Source of the DNA: Prado023 sp963700475
GTDB taxonomy: Bacteria; Actinomycetota; Actinomycetes; S36-B12; CAIYMF01
Reading direction: 5' to 3'
DNA: 64,000 nt
Assembly: GCA_963700475.1 (NCBI GenBank)
Contig: CAVOXR010000009.1
Coordinates: forward strand, 310,001 to 374,000
A model generated the notes under the pieces. It did not search any database, was not told the origin of the DNA, and saw only the letters and a list, made by a program, of their open reading frames with translations. Below, one piece after another: positions 1-8,943 of this stretch (position 1 is its first letter; every line of letters begins with the position of its first letter). A program made the translations under genes and the position numbers.

Positions 1-38
1 CCCTGCGGGCGCTGGACGCGATCGCGGACGCCGGCTGA
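1..38 (+). CDS. 3' end of an upstream gene (partial)
   Basis: One frame entering the window reads LRALDAIADAG and stops at TGA 36-38. Codon choice (GCG, GAC, GCC, GGC) fits the genome. About 67 nt separate it from the next gene on the same strand. Too short to assign a family; it may be a real C-terminus or chance. Confidence 0.35.
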   Translation, partial: LRALDAIADAG

Positions 39-105
39 GGGGTCGGTCGAGGTCTGAGACCTCAGCCCGCAGGATCAGACGCTTCCGATACGGGAGGATC
101 AGGGC

Positions 106-1596
106 GTGAATCACATGCTGGATGCGGGGGAGGGATCGGCTCCACCCGACACAGTTCCGGACTGGCTCGACGATGCCCCGCTGTTCCAGGCGTGGCGGAG
201 GTTCGTCGCGTCCGACCCAGCTCCGTTCACGATTCCCGGGCACAAGCGTCGCGCTGACCGCCTTCACCCAGACCTCGGTCGGCTCCTCGACCCGGACGTG
301 CCCCTGTACGGCGGGCTCGACACCGTCAAGCTGACCGGCGGAGTTCTGCGGGAGGCCGAGCGACTCGCAGCCGACCTCTGGGGAGCCGACGTGTGCCGGT
401 TCTCGACGGGGGGATCCACGCACGCCAACCAGGTCCTGTGCCTGACCGTGGGGCAGCCCGGGGACGTTGTGCTGGTCGCGCGCAACGCCCACCGCAGCGT
501 CCTGTCCGGGCTCGTGCTGGCGGGGCTGCGGCCGGTCTGGATCGAGGTCATGACCGACCCAAGGACCGGTGCTCCGCTCGGGCTCGAGACCGACGACGTG
601 CGCGCTTCGCTCGCAGCCCACCCCGAGGCCGTGGCTCTCTTCTGCACGGAGCCGAGCTACCAGGGCACGCTCTCGGACCTCGCCGCCCTTGCGGACGCAG
701 CCCACGACCAGGGGATCCCCCTCGTGGTGGACCAGGCGTGGGGAGCGCACTTGGGCTTCGCACCGGGATACCCCGAACACGCCTTCCAGGCCGGCGCTGA
801 CGCCATGGTCACCAGCGCCCACAAGATGCTGCCCGCCTTCAGCCAGGCGTCGCTGGTACTGGCCAGAACCGCGCTGATCGATGCGGATCGGCTCGAGCGG
901 GCGTTCGAGGCGACGCACACCACCAGCCCGTCGGGCGCGATCCTGGCGAGCATCGACGCATCGCGGGCGTTCCTGGGCAGCCCTGACGGTCGTTTCGCGC
1001 TCGAGGCGACGATCCCCCTGGTTGCTGGTGCCCGGGACCGGCTGCGTGCTGCGGGCCTGCATGTACCCGGACCTGAGGATCACCCACCGGGACGGTTCGA
1101 CCCCGCCAAACTCGTCGTGCACTTCGGCAATGCTGGACGCAGTGGACTCGATTCCGAACGTGAGCTGCTCAATCGTGGAGTCCCTGTCGAGATGGCCGAC
1201 CACAACTCCCTCGTAGCCCAGGTGGGACTCACCGACGACGCCACGACGATGAACCTGCTCATCGAGGGGATCCTGGCAAGCCTCGCGGGCGTCCCCGGTC
1301 CGCCCCGGCCCGTGGTTCTGCCAGCGCACACTGCTCCACCAGCCCTCATGTCACCCCGGGATGCCTTCTTCGCCGACTACGACGTCGTGGCGACGGACGA
1401 CGCAATCGGCAGGATCAGTGCCGAATTGGTCGCGCCCTACCCTCCGGGCGTGCCTGTGCTCGTCCCGGGCGAGGAGGTCACGAGCCAGGCCATCGAAGCC
1501 CTGGCGCTGTCGCTGCGAGCAGGCAATCGGATCGCGTATGCAGCCGATCCCACACTGAAGTCGCTGCACGTCGTGAGGACACGACGGCAGCAGTAG
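106..1596 (+). CDS. Orn/Lys/Arg decarboxylase family PLP enzyme
   Basis: Probable PLP-dependent decarboxylase of a basic amino acid (fold type I), 496 aa, cytosolic. Seen: the N-terminal FTIPGHKRR segment (residues 41-49), the RFSTGGSTHANQ loop (98-109), Asp209 in VVDQAW that would contact the PLP pyridine nitrogen, and SAHK with Lys240 as the likely Schiff-base lysine, followed by the smaller C-terminal domain. GTG 106 is preferred because GGGAGG at 92-97 sits 8 nt upstream; the in-frame ATG at 115 is too far. Whether the substrate is lysine, arginine or ornithine cannot be read from sequence. It would make a diamine or agmatine. It converges on the HNH gene with an 18-nt gap. Confidence 0.85.
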   Translation: MNHMLDAGEGSAPPDTVPDWLDDAPLFQAWRRFVASDPAPFTIPGHKRRADRLHPDLGRLLDPDVPLYGGLDTVKLTGGVLREAERLAADLWGADVCRFSTGGSTHANQVLCLTVGQPGDVVLVARNAHRSVLSGLVLAGLRPVWIEVMTDPRTGAPLGLETDDVRASLAAHPEAVALFCTEPSYQGTLSDLAALADAAHDQGIPLVVDQAWGAHLGFAPGYPEHAFQAGADAMVTSAHKMLPAFSQASLVLARTALIDADRLERAFEATHTTSPSGAILASIDASRAFLGSPDGRFALEATIPLVAGARDRLRAAGLHVPGPEDHPPGRFDPAKLVVHFGNAGRSGLDSERELLNRGVPVEMADHNSLVAQVGLTDDATTMNLLIEGILASLAGVPGPPRPVVLPAHTAPPALMSPRDAFFADYDVVATDDAIGRISAELVAPYPPGVPVLVPGEEVTSQAIEALALSLRAGNRIAYAADPTLKSLHVVRTRRQQ

Positions 1597-1614
1597 TTGG
1601 GAACATCCACCCCG

Positions 1615-3137
1615 TCAGGCGGCGGTGGTGTGGTTCTGGTGGGTGTCTGGCCAGGTGTCTCGGGTGCTGCCGTGGGGGCTGGTCCAGCGCAGTCCTGAGT
1701 GGGGGAGGGGTTCGACGGTCCAGTTGTGGTCGTGTTTGAGTTGGTGGTGTCGTCTGCACAACGCGTGGAGGTTCTCGGCGTTGGTCGGGCCTTGGGGGAA
1801 GGGGATGAGGTGGTCGAGGTCGCATTCGTGGGCTGGTACTTGGCAGCCGGGGAATCGGCAGGTGACGTCGCGGGTGCGCACGTGGCGGTCCAGGGCGGTG
1901 GGGGGTCGGTAGGACCAGGTGCCGACGTCGAGGACCGCGCCGGTGGCCCGGTCGGTGAGGATGTGGCGCCAGCGGGTGTCGCCGGCGGCCAGGCGCCGGA
2001 CCAGGTCCGCGGGCAGGACCCCGAACCCGGACAGTGTCCCGGGGGTGTCGGACAGGCCGGCGAGGCTGTCGATCGGGATCGTCACGTTGATCTGGGTGTT
2101 GACCGTCACCCGACCCGGGGCGCCTCCTGACCCGGTCTCGGTGGGCCCGCCGTCCTCGGGGTCGCAGTCCCCGACGACCGGGGATGCTGATCCTGGGCTG
2201 AGGATCAGGTCGACCAGGGCATCCGCCATCCGCAGGTCGAACGGGCGCCGCGCGGCCTGCGCCGCGAACCCGCGCCCGGGATCCCCGTGGTCCACCGCAC
2301 CGCCCCGGCTCGCCGGCCCGGCAATCCCGCAGCCCGCGGCACCGTCCTGACCTGGCTGCCCGTCGGCCCCTCGGCTATCGCCCTGAGCGCCGTCGCCGGC
2401 GGCGGGCGCGTGTCGGCGCGGTGGGCGGCCAGGGCCAGGGCCCGGATCGCGGCGTAGACCTGTTCGGCGTGGGTGGAGTCCAGGCGGGCGGACAGGTCCG
2501 CGGTGCCATCCCCGCGGTGGTCGATCCACACCCCGCGTTCGGCCAGCGCTCGACGCCGCCGGGTCACCACCGCGCCCGGGTCGACCGCCGCCAGCAGGCG
2601 TTTGAGGTGCCGGTCCAGCTGCCCGGCGGTGTGCCCGGCGGCGTAGGTCAGACCTGAGGCCAGGATCCGCTCGCAGTCCGCCGCGTACCCGGGCCGCTCC
2701 CGGTCCTCGGCATCCAGGCGGGGAACCAGGTAGAGGGCCCGGGCCAGGATCCCGGCCTTCGTGACATCCAGGCGCCCCGCCCACAACGCGGCCCACACCT
2801 GCGGTTGGTGGGTCAGCAGCAGCGACTGCTCCCGCAGGAACAACCCCGAGCGCCGGGACCGGCCCAGGGCCATCATCACCACCTCCACGACCTGATCACC
2901 GACCACCCCCGCGGGGGTGTCCGCCGCGACCGCGTGCACCGCCGCAGCCCGCAACGCCGTGACCTGCCCGAGGACCACCTCCACAGCCTCCAGCACGTCG
3001 ACCGACACCCCGAACGCCGCATACCCGGGCGGCGACGCCCCCGGCGGGTGAGCCCGGATCAGCGAGATCAGCCCCTCGACCCCCACCGCACCCGGGTCCA
3101 CCAGCACCCCGTCATCGGCCCCCGCACCGCCAGACAC
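1615..3137 (-). pseudogene. DUF222/13E12-type HNH endonuclease, frame-disrupted
   Basis: The N-terminal DUF222 part reads from GTG 3137 to about 2400 (through YAAIRALALAAHRADTRP). The rest, with ADALVDLIL and the C-terminal HNH box CRFPGC...CDLDHLIPFPQGPT...LCRRHHQLKH, continues in another frame down to 1615. Joining them needs one base restored around 2383-2412, in a CGCCCGCCGCCGG tract. Family knowledge: these proteins are multicopy in actinobacteria and thought to act in DNA mobility or repair; activity is rarely shown. The intact HNH residues on the far side argue for a recent lesion or a sequence error. The start is uncertain because no good ribosome site lies before GTG 3137. Confidence 0.75.
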
Positions 3138-3168
3138 ACCTCAAGCACCACGACCCCCATCGCCAAAC

Positions 3169-3194
3169 CGAACACCTGTACGAACACCTGTACG
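3169..3194 (-). promoter_or_regulatory. two overlapping LexA (SOS)-like boxes
   Basis: CGAACACCTGTACG occurs at 3169-3182 and again at 3181-3194, with a partial third copy CGAACAC at 3193-3199 (12-bp period). Each matches the actinobacterial SOS box CGAAC-N4-GTTCG at 9 of 10 fixed positions (GTACG for GTTCG). They lie 32-57 nt upstream of the HNH gene start. Several mycobacterial 13E12 genes are LexA targets, so SOS control is plausible. Confidence 0.5.
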
Positions 3195-3370
3195 AACACT
3201 AGCCCACCCCACCGACATCGGATCCCGACCCGAGGACGAATGTGGACAGCGCGACCGGCCTCCTGCGCACTCTTGGCTTCGTCCAGCAGCCCGAGTCCTC
3301 CTGTCGGGTCCCGGAGTCGCTCGACGACGGGGACCTCGTGTTCGCACGTGACGTCTGACGCGACCGTGGA

Positions 3371-4276
3371 TCAGGGTGCCGCCGGCGCTGGGGTCCGGGT
3401 GGCCCACCAAGCACCCAACAGCACGAGCGGGAAACCGAGGACCATTCCCCAGGTGAGCGGCTCGCCCAGGACGAGGATCCCGAGGCCGATCGCCACGGCC
3501 GGGTTGATGAACGTGATCACAGTGGCCCGAACGGGTCCCGCGAGTGCGATCAGGCGGAAGAACAGCACGAAGGCCAGCGCCGTGCAGACCAACCCGAGCA
3601 CAACCACGGCCGCCACCACGTCCGTCGAGACGTCGCCACCTGAGTAGCCGGCCACGGTCCACGGCAGGTAGAGCGCGGCGACCACAGCAACCGAGATCGC
3701 GATCACGCCCATCGAGGGCACGTCGGCCAGCACAGTGTTGGCGATCACCGGCGCCGCCGCATACCCCACGGCGACCAGCAGCAGCTCCACCACGGAGAGC
3801 AGGTCGACATGGCCTGCCAGCGAGTCGATCCCGACGAGGCAGGCGACGCCCACGATCCCTACTCCCAGTCCGCGCAGCCGCACGGGTGCGAAGGCGTGCG
3901 GGTCGCCGCGGAGCCGGGCGATGAGCACTCCGAAGAGCGGCACCGTGGCGAGCATCAGCCCGGCGAACCCACTCGTCACCCGGATCTCGGCGTGCCCGAG
4001 GAGCAGCCACGGCCCAGCCATCTCGAGGAGCCCGAAGGCGACGACCCACTTCCACAGCCGGAGAGCCGGACGGAGCGCTCCCTGGTGGACCGCGAGGGGG
4101 AGCAGGATCACCGCGGCCAGCAGGGTCCGGGACCCGGCGACTGCGGCCGGGCTGAGCTCTGCCACGGCCACCTTGATCAGCAGGTAGGGAATGCCCCAGA
4201 TGACCGACATGGCGGCGAACAGCAGCCACGCCTGTCGCGTCATGTGCGCCGGGGCGGCCACCTCTGTCGATCCCAC
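3371..4276 (-). CDS. EamA/DMT-family transporter
   Basis: Inner-membrane permease of 301 aa with two EamA repeats and about ten hydrophobic segments. Seen: N-terminal FAAMSVIWGIPYLLIK (first helix), mid-protein hinge near residues 140-150, and the second-repeat signature VLGEPLTWGMVLGFPLVLLG near the C-terminus. EamA members export amino acids, metabolites or drugs; the substrate cannot be told from sequence. GTG 4276 is favoured because a TAGTCT box ends 6 nt upstream, giving a leaderless message; ATG 4243 is an alternative. It is followed by no co-directional partner within 230 nt. Confidence 0.8.
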   Translation of the reverse strand: MGSTEVAAPAHMTRQAWLLFAAMSVIWGIPYLLIKVAVAELSPAAVAGSRTLLAAVILLPLAVHQGALRPALRLWKWVVAFGLLEMAGPWLLLGHAEIRVTSGFAGLMLATVPLFGVLIARLRGDPHAFAPVRLRGLGVGIVGVACLVGIDSLAGHVDLLSVVELLLVAVGYAAAPVIANTVLADVPSMGVIAISVAVVAALYLPWTVAGYSGGDVSTDVVAAVVVLGLVCTALAFVLFFRLIALAGPVRATVITFINPAVAIGLGILVLGEPLTWGMVLGFPLVLLGAWWATRTPAPAAP

Positions 4277-4282
4277 CGCGTC

Positions 4283-4288
4283 AGACTA
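4283..4288 (-). promoter_or_regulatory. -10 box, leaderless start of DMT transporter gene
   Basis: TAGTCT, 6 nt before GTG 4276; the transcription start would fall on the start codon. Confidence 0.45.
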
Positions 4289-4352
4289 CGGCGGGCCCCC
4301 AGCCGAGATGGGGTCCACCGGCACGGTGTCCGCGACGGCATGTGCCCGACAT

Positions 4353-4811
4353 TCACGGCCGTGGCGACGACTCCCGCAGATCACGCTGGATGTACCTGTG
4401 CGGCCCGATTCCCGCCTTGATCCACTCATCGCCGATCACGGTCCACCCGGTACGTTCGTAGAACCCGAGGGCCGACGACCGGGCCTCCGCCCACAACGAG
4501 CTCGCCCCCTCGGACGCAGCGAGCTCAGTCGCCCGGTCAACCACGGCACGACCGATCCCCGTCCCGCGGACGCCCTCGGAGACCACCACGGCGCGCAGGC
4601 GCCAGACCGGTTCCGCGATGGCGCCGGGCCCGGGCCACCGCTCCGGGAGCACCGTCGCCGCCCCAATCACGACTCCGTCGGTCAGTGCGGCTACGTGCAG
4701 GGCCTCAGCCGGGAGCGGCCGATCCCCGGGCAGGGGACCATTCGGGCGCAGGACCGCCAGCTGCAGGGGCCGCACCTCGGCCAGCTCCGCAACACGCACG
4801 ACCAACTCCAT
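4353..4811 (-). CDS. GNAT-family N-acetyltransferase
   Basis: About 152 aa. Seen: LRAVVVSEGVRGTGIGRAVVD, whose RGTGIG matches the acetyl-CoA pyrophosphate loop (R/Q-x-x-G-x-G/A), and a C-terminal FYERTGW motif typical of GNAT strand beta-5/helix 4. It should transfer an acetyl group from acetyl-CoA to an unknown amine. ATG 4811 is chosen over the longer frame start at 4913: no ribosome site precedes either, but TACCCT lies 7 nt upstream of 4811, in line with leaderless transcription elsewhere in the window. The gene ends 76 nt before the DMT transporter, same strand, so the two could share a message. Confidence 0.8.
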   Translation of the reverse strand: MELVVRVAELAEVRPLQLAVLRPNGPLPGDRPLPAEALHVAALTDGVVIGAATVLPERWPGPGAIAEPVWRLRAVVVSEGVRGTGIGRAVVDRATELAASEGASSLWAEARSSALGFYERTGWTVIGDEWIKAGIGPHRYIQRDLRESSPRP

Positions 4812-4818
4812 GGTCGAC

Positions 4819-4824
4819 AGGGTA
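4819..4824 (-). promoter_or_regulatory. -10 box, leaderless start of GNAT gene
   Basis: TACCCT, 7 nt before ATG 4811. It decides the start over the upstream in-frame ATG at 4913. Confidence 0.45.
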
Positions 4825-4984
4825 GGACGACTGCTGTCGAGGAGCCCACGCGCCCGCCTGGTCGGGGAGCCGAAGCTGCCGGGTAGCCCTACCACTCCTC
4901 GAGTGCGGGTCAACAGGTCCGAGAAGCCTTCTGCGGTTCACTGGGCTGCCTCATGGCTGAACCCCACTGGGGACGTCCAATGGG

Positions 4985-5003
4985 TTAGGTGAACCTTAGC
5001 CTC
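4985..5003 (+). promoter_or_regulatory. DtxR/IdeR-like element (weak)
   Basis: TTAGGTGAACCTTAGCCTC matches the DtxR/IdeR iron box TTAGGTTAGCCTAACCTAA at 12 of 19 positions, with a perfect left half. It lies about 53 nt upstream of the secreted-protein gene at 5056. A related element, TTAGGT then CCTTAGCCT, sits at 27257-27275 before the subtilase gene. Weak on its own. Confidence 0.25.
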
Positions 5004-5055
5004 GTCGCCCGCGTTACTCCTTGTGGATTGTCCATCCCACACCAAGGAGGCACGC

Positions 5056-5566
5056 ATGTCCATCAGACCGTCGAGCAGGTTCCTGATCAGCGCAGTCGGG
5101 ATTGGCGCCCTTCTGGCAGCGGGGATGTCCGCGCCGGCCATCGCGGAGAAGGGCCCCCGGGGGCTGGAGGTAGGCGCAATGGCTGGCATCCCCGCTGCCT
5201 ACACCGGCGCGCAGAATCCGCAGCGTGGGCTCAACGGAGGCGGTGTGCCGTGGGTGATCGGCGCCGCCAAGGTCGAGATCAAGTCGTCGGGCACGGTCGA
5301 GGTCAAGTTCCGGGACCTGTTGTTCGCGCCGGGTACAGCATCCCGCTGGCACGAACACCATCGGCACCATGAAGGCCGTCATCTCGTGCCTGACCGACAC
5401 CGGGGCGGTCACGAACGTGTCCACTCCGCCGTTCCCCGTGACGACCGGCGCCGGCGCCGGCGACGGCTCGGTCGAGGCCATGGTGTCGCTGCCGGAGACC
5501 TGCCTGGCTCCCCTGGTGTTCGTCACGACGGTCACGGACAGGTGGCTCGCAGTGGGCGCGCTCTGA
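5056..5566 (+). CDS. secreted protein of unknown function, frame-disrupted
   Basis: ATG 5056 has a strong ribosome site, AAGGAGG at 5044-5050. The product starts with a Sec signal peptide: basic MSIRPSSR, hydrophobic core to about residue 25, and a probable cleavage after SAPAIA. The mature part begins EKGPRGLEVG and includes VEIKSSGTVEVKFRDLL. Near 5331-5345 the frame must move by one base to continue as GTNTIGTMKAVISCLTDTG...LAVGAL and stop at 5566; removing one C from the TCCC run at 5341-5344 would do this. I do not recognise the family. The two cysteines in the C-terminal half (in VISC and ETC) could form a disulfide. It would be exported and small (about 169 aa). Confidence 0.6.
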
Positions 5567-5720
5567 CCCCGGCCGCCGCGGGGAGGTCATCTGCAACCTC
5601 GCTCATCGTCGGACGGCGGTGGGACAACACGATGTGGCAGCATGCCCGCGAAGCGGCGTGACGGCCCCCTGCGGTGCGAGCAGGGGTTCCGGCTGACGGA
5701 GGCCGCGGAATCGAGGAACG

Positions 5721-7396
5721 GTGGCCGACTCCACTGACGTGCTGAGGAAGCAGCTCCAGGACGAGCTGGTCAAGGTCGCGCAGTTCCCGCACTACAACCC
5801 CGGCCCGGTGCTTCGGCTCGACACCACCGGGCTGGTCCTGCTCGCCAACCGGGCCGCTCTGGCCCTCTTCGACGGCGCGGAGGTCGTGGGCCGTTCGTGG
5901 CTGGAGCTCTGTCCGGGCATGAACCCGACGAGCTGGGCGCTTGCACTGTCGGCCGTCGAGGCGCCCTTCGGGCTGGAGGCGGCCTTCGCGGGCCGCTCCT
6001 TCGCGCTGAACCACGTCCGTGCACCGGGCGCGGACCTCGTGTTCGTCTTCGGGACCGACGTCACTGAGCGGCGCAACGCCGAACAGGAGCTCAGGGAAGT
6101 GGCTCGGTTCCCGGACATGAATCCGGGACCCGTCCTCCGGATGGACCTCGAGTCGTGCGTTCTTCTGAGCAACGTGGCCGCCCAGCGGATCTTCGGTGCC
6201 GACGTGCTCGGACGGTTGTGGCGCGACGTGTGCCCCGGCGTCGATGACGAGTTCTGGGATGCCGTCCTCGCGACGACGGAAGTGGTCGAGCTCGAGGCTC
6301 ACGTCGAGGGCCGGACCTACCTGTTCGCCCATCGACATGACCCGCACTCGCGACTGGTGTTCGTCTTCGGCTCCGACGTGACCCAGCACAAGCTCACGGA
6401 ACGCGCCCTGGTCCAGTCGGAGAAGATGGCCACCTTGGGCACCCTTGCTGCCGGCGTCGCGCACGAGCTGAACAACCCGGCGGCTGCCGCACGGCGCGCC
6501 GCCGATCAGCTCGCCGACGCGCTGCAGCAGGTGGATGCCGCCCACCTGGCCCTGACCGCCACCACTCTGAGCGACGCCTCGCTCGACCTGCTCACGTCGC
6601 TGGAGGCCAGGGCCCGCGACACCATGGACAGCCATGCCCGGTCAGCGGCATGGACCGCGTCGACGCCGAGGGTGAGATCGAGGACTGGCTCGACCAGCAC
6701 GATGTGCAAGCCGCCTGGGAGCTGGCGCCCTTCCTGATGGCGATGGGGCTCACCCCGGCTGAGCTCACCACCCTCGCGATGCGGATCGAGGCCGATGCCC
6801 TCCCGGCGGTCCTGACCTTCGCTGCCCGGACGGTTCCGGTGTACGCGCTCACCCGTGAGATCGGCGAGAGCGCGGCACGGATCTCGCAGATCGTCTCGGC
6901 CCTCAGCGGCTACTCGTTCCTCGGGCAGGCCCCGTCCCGGGACATCGACGTGCACCGAGGGCTCGACGACACCCTGACGGTCCTCAACAGCCGGATCGCC
7001 CCGGCCGTGCTCGTCCGTCGCGAGTACAGCCCCGACCTGCCCCACATCGCCGGCAACGGCAGTGAGCTCAACCAGGTCTGGACCCACCTGATCGACAACG
7101 CGCTGCAGGCCGTGGACGGCAGCGGCGAGATCACGATCACCACGCGCGCGGTCGGCGACTCGGTGGAGGTGGAGATCGCCGACGATGGGCCGGGGATCCC
7201 CTCCGGCGTGGTCGCGAGGATCTTCGATCCGTTCTTCACCACCAAGCCCCAAGGCGAGGGGACAGGGCTGGGCCTGTCGACCTGCCACACAATCGTGGTG
7301 AACCAGCACGGCGGATCGATCGACGTCACCTCCTCGCCCGGCGACACCCGCTTCGTTGTCCGACTACCCACTCGACATGAACCGGCCACGCCATAG
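5721..7396 (+). CDS. PAS-domain sensor histidine kinase, frame-disrupted
   Basis: Two consecutive PAS-like repeats are visible at residues 15-115 and 125-222; both contain NPGPVLR and end FVFG-x-DVT. The dimerisation/phosphorylation helix follows, with His248 in AAGVAHELNNP. After about residue 310 the frame breaks near 6640-6655; adding one base (for example a G in AGCGGC) joins it to the second half, which begins DRVDAEGEIEDWLDQ and carries the ATPase boxes: LIDNALQAV (N), DDGPGIP (G1), GEGTGLGLS (G2). No membrane segment, so it should sense an internal signal. No response regulator lies next to it. GTG 5721 has GAGGA upstream. Confidence 0.75.
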
Positions 7397-7428
7397 GGGA
7401 TCCCTCCGGGTATGGGGTGTGCACGTTC

Positions 7429-8382
7429 TCACAGGCCGGGCTGGCAAGGACCGGCGCCGAGTCTGGCAAGTCCGGCAAGGTCGCCTGCTGCGTAGTCGGT
7501 CTCCTCGGAGAGGTTGTTGGGGTACATCAGCTGGTCGTCCCGGGTGGTGTGGTCCAGGCCGACCAGGTGCCCGAGCTCGTGGAGGATGATCGCCCGGGCA
7601 GGAGCCTTCCCATCAGAAGCCCGGATCTCGGCGATCGCCTCCGGGTCAAGGAGCACAACCCCGGACACGTAACCCGTGATGCCGTCTCCAAGGGTGAACT
7701 GGATGGGTCCGGCCCTCCCGACAATGTCCTCTCCGAAGTCGGGGACCTCCTCCTCCGTGGCCCAGGCAACCAGGACCGGCGCCCAACGGTTGCCGTAGCG
7801 CTCCGGCTGGTAGGGATCGCGTTCGAGGGTAGCTGGCTCGTCCGTCGGGCCGTCGTTGATCACGGTCAGCCCTGTGGCGGCCGACAAGCGCTCGAAGGCT
7901 GACGCGAGCATCGCCTCGCCGCCGCGAGGCGCGTTGTCGGGGCGGACCACATAGTGCAGTGGGCGGCATGGCGAGAACGTGACCGGCACCCCCTGCTTCG
8001 ACCTATTCAAGAACTCCTGAGCGCGCACAGCGCCGGTGGGTCCTGGCGGAGCGGGAGGTGGGGTGCCGAGGGGTGTCGAAGCCTCCTCCAGACCCGGGGG
8101 AGGGGCGTCCGAGCGAGCCGCGTCCATCGGCTCGTTGCCGCTGCTGGGCAACTGAAGGATGATGGCGAGGGCCACGAAGGCGCTGACGGTCGCCCCGATC
8201 AGCATCCGGGGCCACCGGCGGCGGTTCGGAGCGCGCGACGGCAAGCCGCTCTCGGCCGCTGCGCGCCATCCGGTGGGAAGTGGCTGCCGGCCGTTCGCCT
8301 CATCAACGACCCACTGTGGAACTCGACCGGACGGCGAGCGGGGCAGCTCGTCTGGCGCCGGCTGGGGGCGTGCAGGGTCCAT
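7429..8382 (-). CDS. membrane-anchored zinc metalloprotease, metzincin type
   Basis: 317 aa from ATG 8382 (GGGGAAG ribosome site upstream). Layout: short cytosolic N-terminus, one hydrophobic helix around residues 60-76 (LIGATVSAFVALAIILQL), a Pro/Ala-rich linker, then an extracytoplasmic catalytic domain. The zinc motif HELGHLVGLDH is complete (three His plus Glu) and is followed by a methionine in DQLMYPN that fits the metzincin Met-turn. It should cut proteins at the cell surface; substrates are unknown. An upstream extension of the frame to 8676 is rejected because it is Arg/Pro-rich and lacks a ribosome site. Confidence 0.8.
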   Translation of the reverse strand: MDPARPQPAPDELPRSPSGRVPQWVVDEANGRQPLPTGWRAAAESGLPSRAPNRRRWPRMLIGATVSAFVALAIILQLPSSGNEPMDAARSDAPPPGLEEASTPLGTPPPAPPGPTGAVRAQEFLNRSKQGVPVTFSPCRPLHYVVRPDNAPRGGEAMLASAFERLSAATGLTVINDGPTDEPATLERDPYQPERYGNRWAPVLVAWATEEEVPDFGEDIVGRAGPIQFTLGDGITGYVSGVVLLDPEAIAEIRASDGKAPARAIILHELGHLVGLDHTTRDDQLMYPNNLSEETDYAAGDLAGLARLGAGPCQPGL

Positions 8383-8711
8383 CAGTGTCTTCCCCGTCCC
8401 GTGCTTGAAGCGTGCGACATCAAGGGTACCCGCCGTCGGTGGGCGAGCCCGCGGCATCCCGGCTGTCGGCTCACCTGAATGCCCCGCAAGGGTCCGCCGT
8501 CCGCGAGGCAGCAGTATCCCGCGTCGCCGAGCGGGGAAGGGGATGCGTCCGCGAGGCCCTGACCCAGGACGGCCTGGGAGACTTCCAAGGGTCCCCACAT
8601 CGCAGCGCAAGGCGACCGCAGAAGGGCGCGCGTGCCCGTTCCACCGTGTCACTCGTCGGACCTGGCGGCAAAACACGGCACAGAACCCGGACGAAGTGGT
8701 GCGAAACGGAG

Positions 8712-8743
8712 ATGCTCCAAGTGACCTGGGTCACATGGAGCAT
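8712..8743. repeat. 32-bp near-perfect palindrome downstream of tRNA-Leu
   Basis: ATGCTCCAAGTGACC at 8712-8726, TG, then GGTCACATGGAGCAT at 8729-8743. The arms are complementary at 14 of 15 positions. The 2-nt centre is tight for an RNA hairpin. It lies 22 nt beyond the 3' end of the minus-strand tRNA gene. It could be the tRNA terminator or a protein-binding dyad; no T-run follows. Confidence 0.6.
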
Positions 8744-8746
8744 CGG

Positions 8747-8758
8747 GGGAACGTTCCC
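8747..8758. repeat. 12-bp perfect palindrome GGGAACGTTCCC
   Basis: Fully self-complementary, 3 nt from the 32-bp palindrome and 6 nt from the tRNA-Leu 3' end. Possible operator or part of a termination structure. Confidence 0.45.
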
Positions 8759-8764
8759 AGTGCG

Positions 8765-8851
8765 TGGTGTCCGAGGGGGGACTTGAACCCCCATGCCCCT
8801 GAGGGCACTAGCACCTCAAGCTAGCGCGTCTGCCTATTCCGCCACCCGGAC
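8765..8851 (-). tRNA. tRNA-Leu (anticodon GAG)
   Basis: Class II tRNA of 87 nt with CCA encoded. The acceptor stem GTCCGGG pairs with CTCGGAC (one G-U), the discriminator is A as expected for Leu, the anticodon arm is CTAGC-TTGAGGT-GCTAG giving GAG, and a long variable arm (TGCCCTCAGGGGCA) and the T arm GGGGG-TTCAAGT-CCCCC follow. It reads CUC and CUU codons. Confidence 0.95.
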
Positions 8852-8943
8852 GAGGTGTCCCCACAGCAGCACCGTGGGAGCCCGCACAGGATAGCAAGCA
8901 TCGGCGACGGACCACCAATCGCCGGTCCGGGGAGCCAGGCGGC

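Larger units (their letters stand above)
8383..8764. other. non-coding gap between protease gene and tRNA-Leu
   Basis: About 380 nt without a convincing gene. Open frames here are Arg/Ser/Pro-rich shadows. It contains the leader of the protease gene at its left end and two palindromes at its right end (8712-8743 and 8747-8758), listed separately. Nothing else recognised. Confidence 0.5.

Noticed and set aside
3169..3199. Short tandem repeat as a CRISPR fragment
   Set aside because: Only two and a half 12-bp units, no spacers; better read as LexA-like boxes.
8383..8764. Possible small gene or integration remnant beside tRNA-Leu
   Set aside because: No coding signal, no integrase, and no duplicated tRNA 3' end found in the window.
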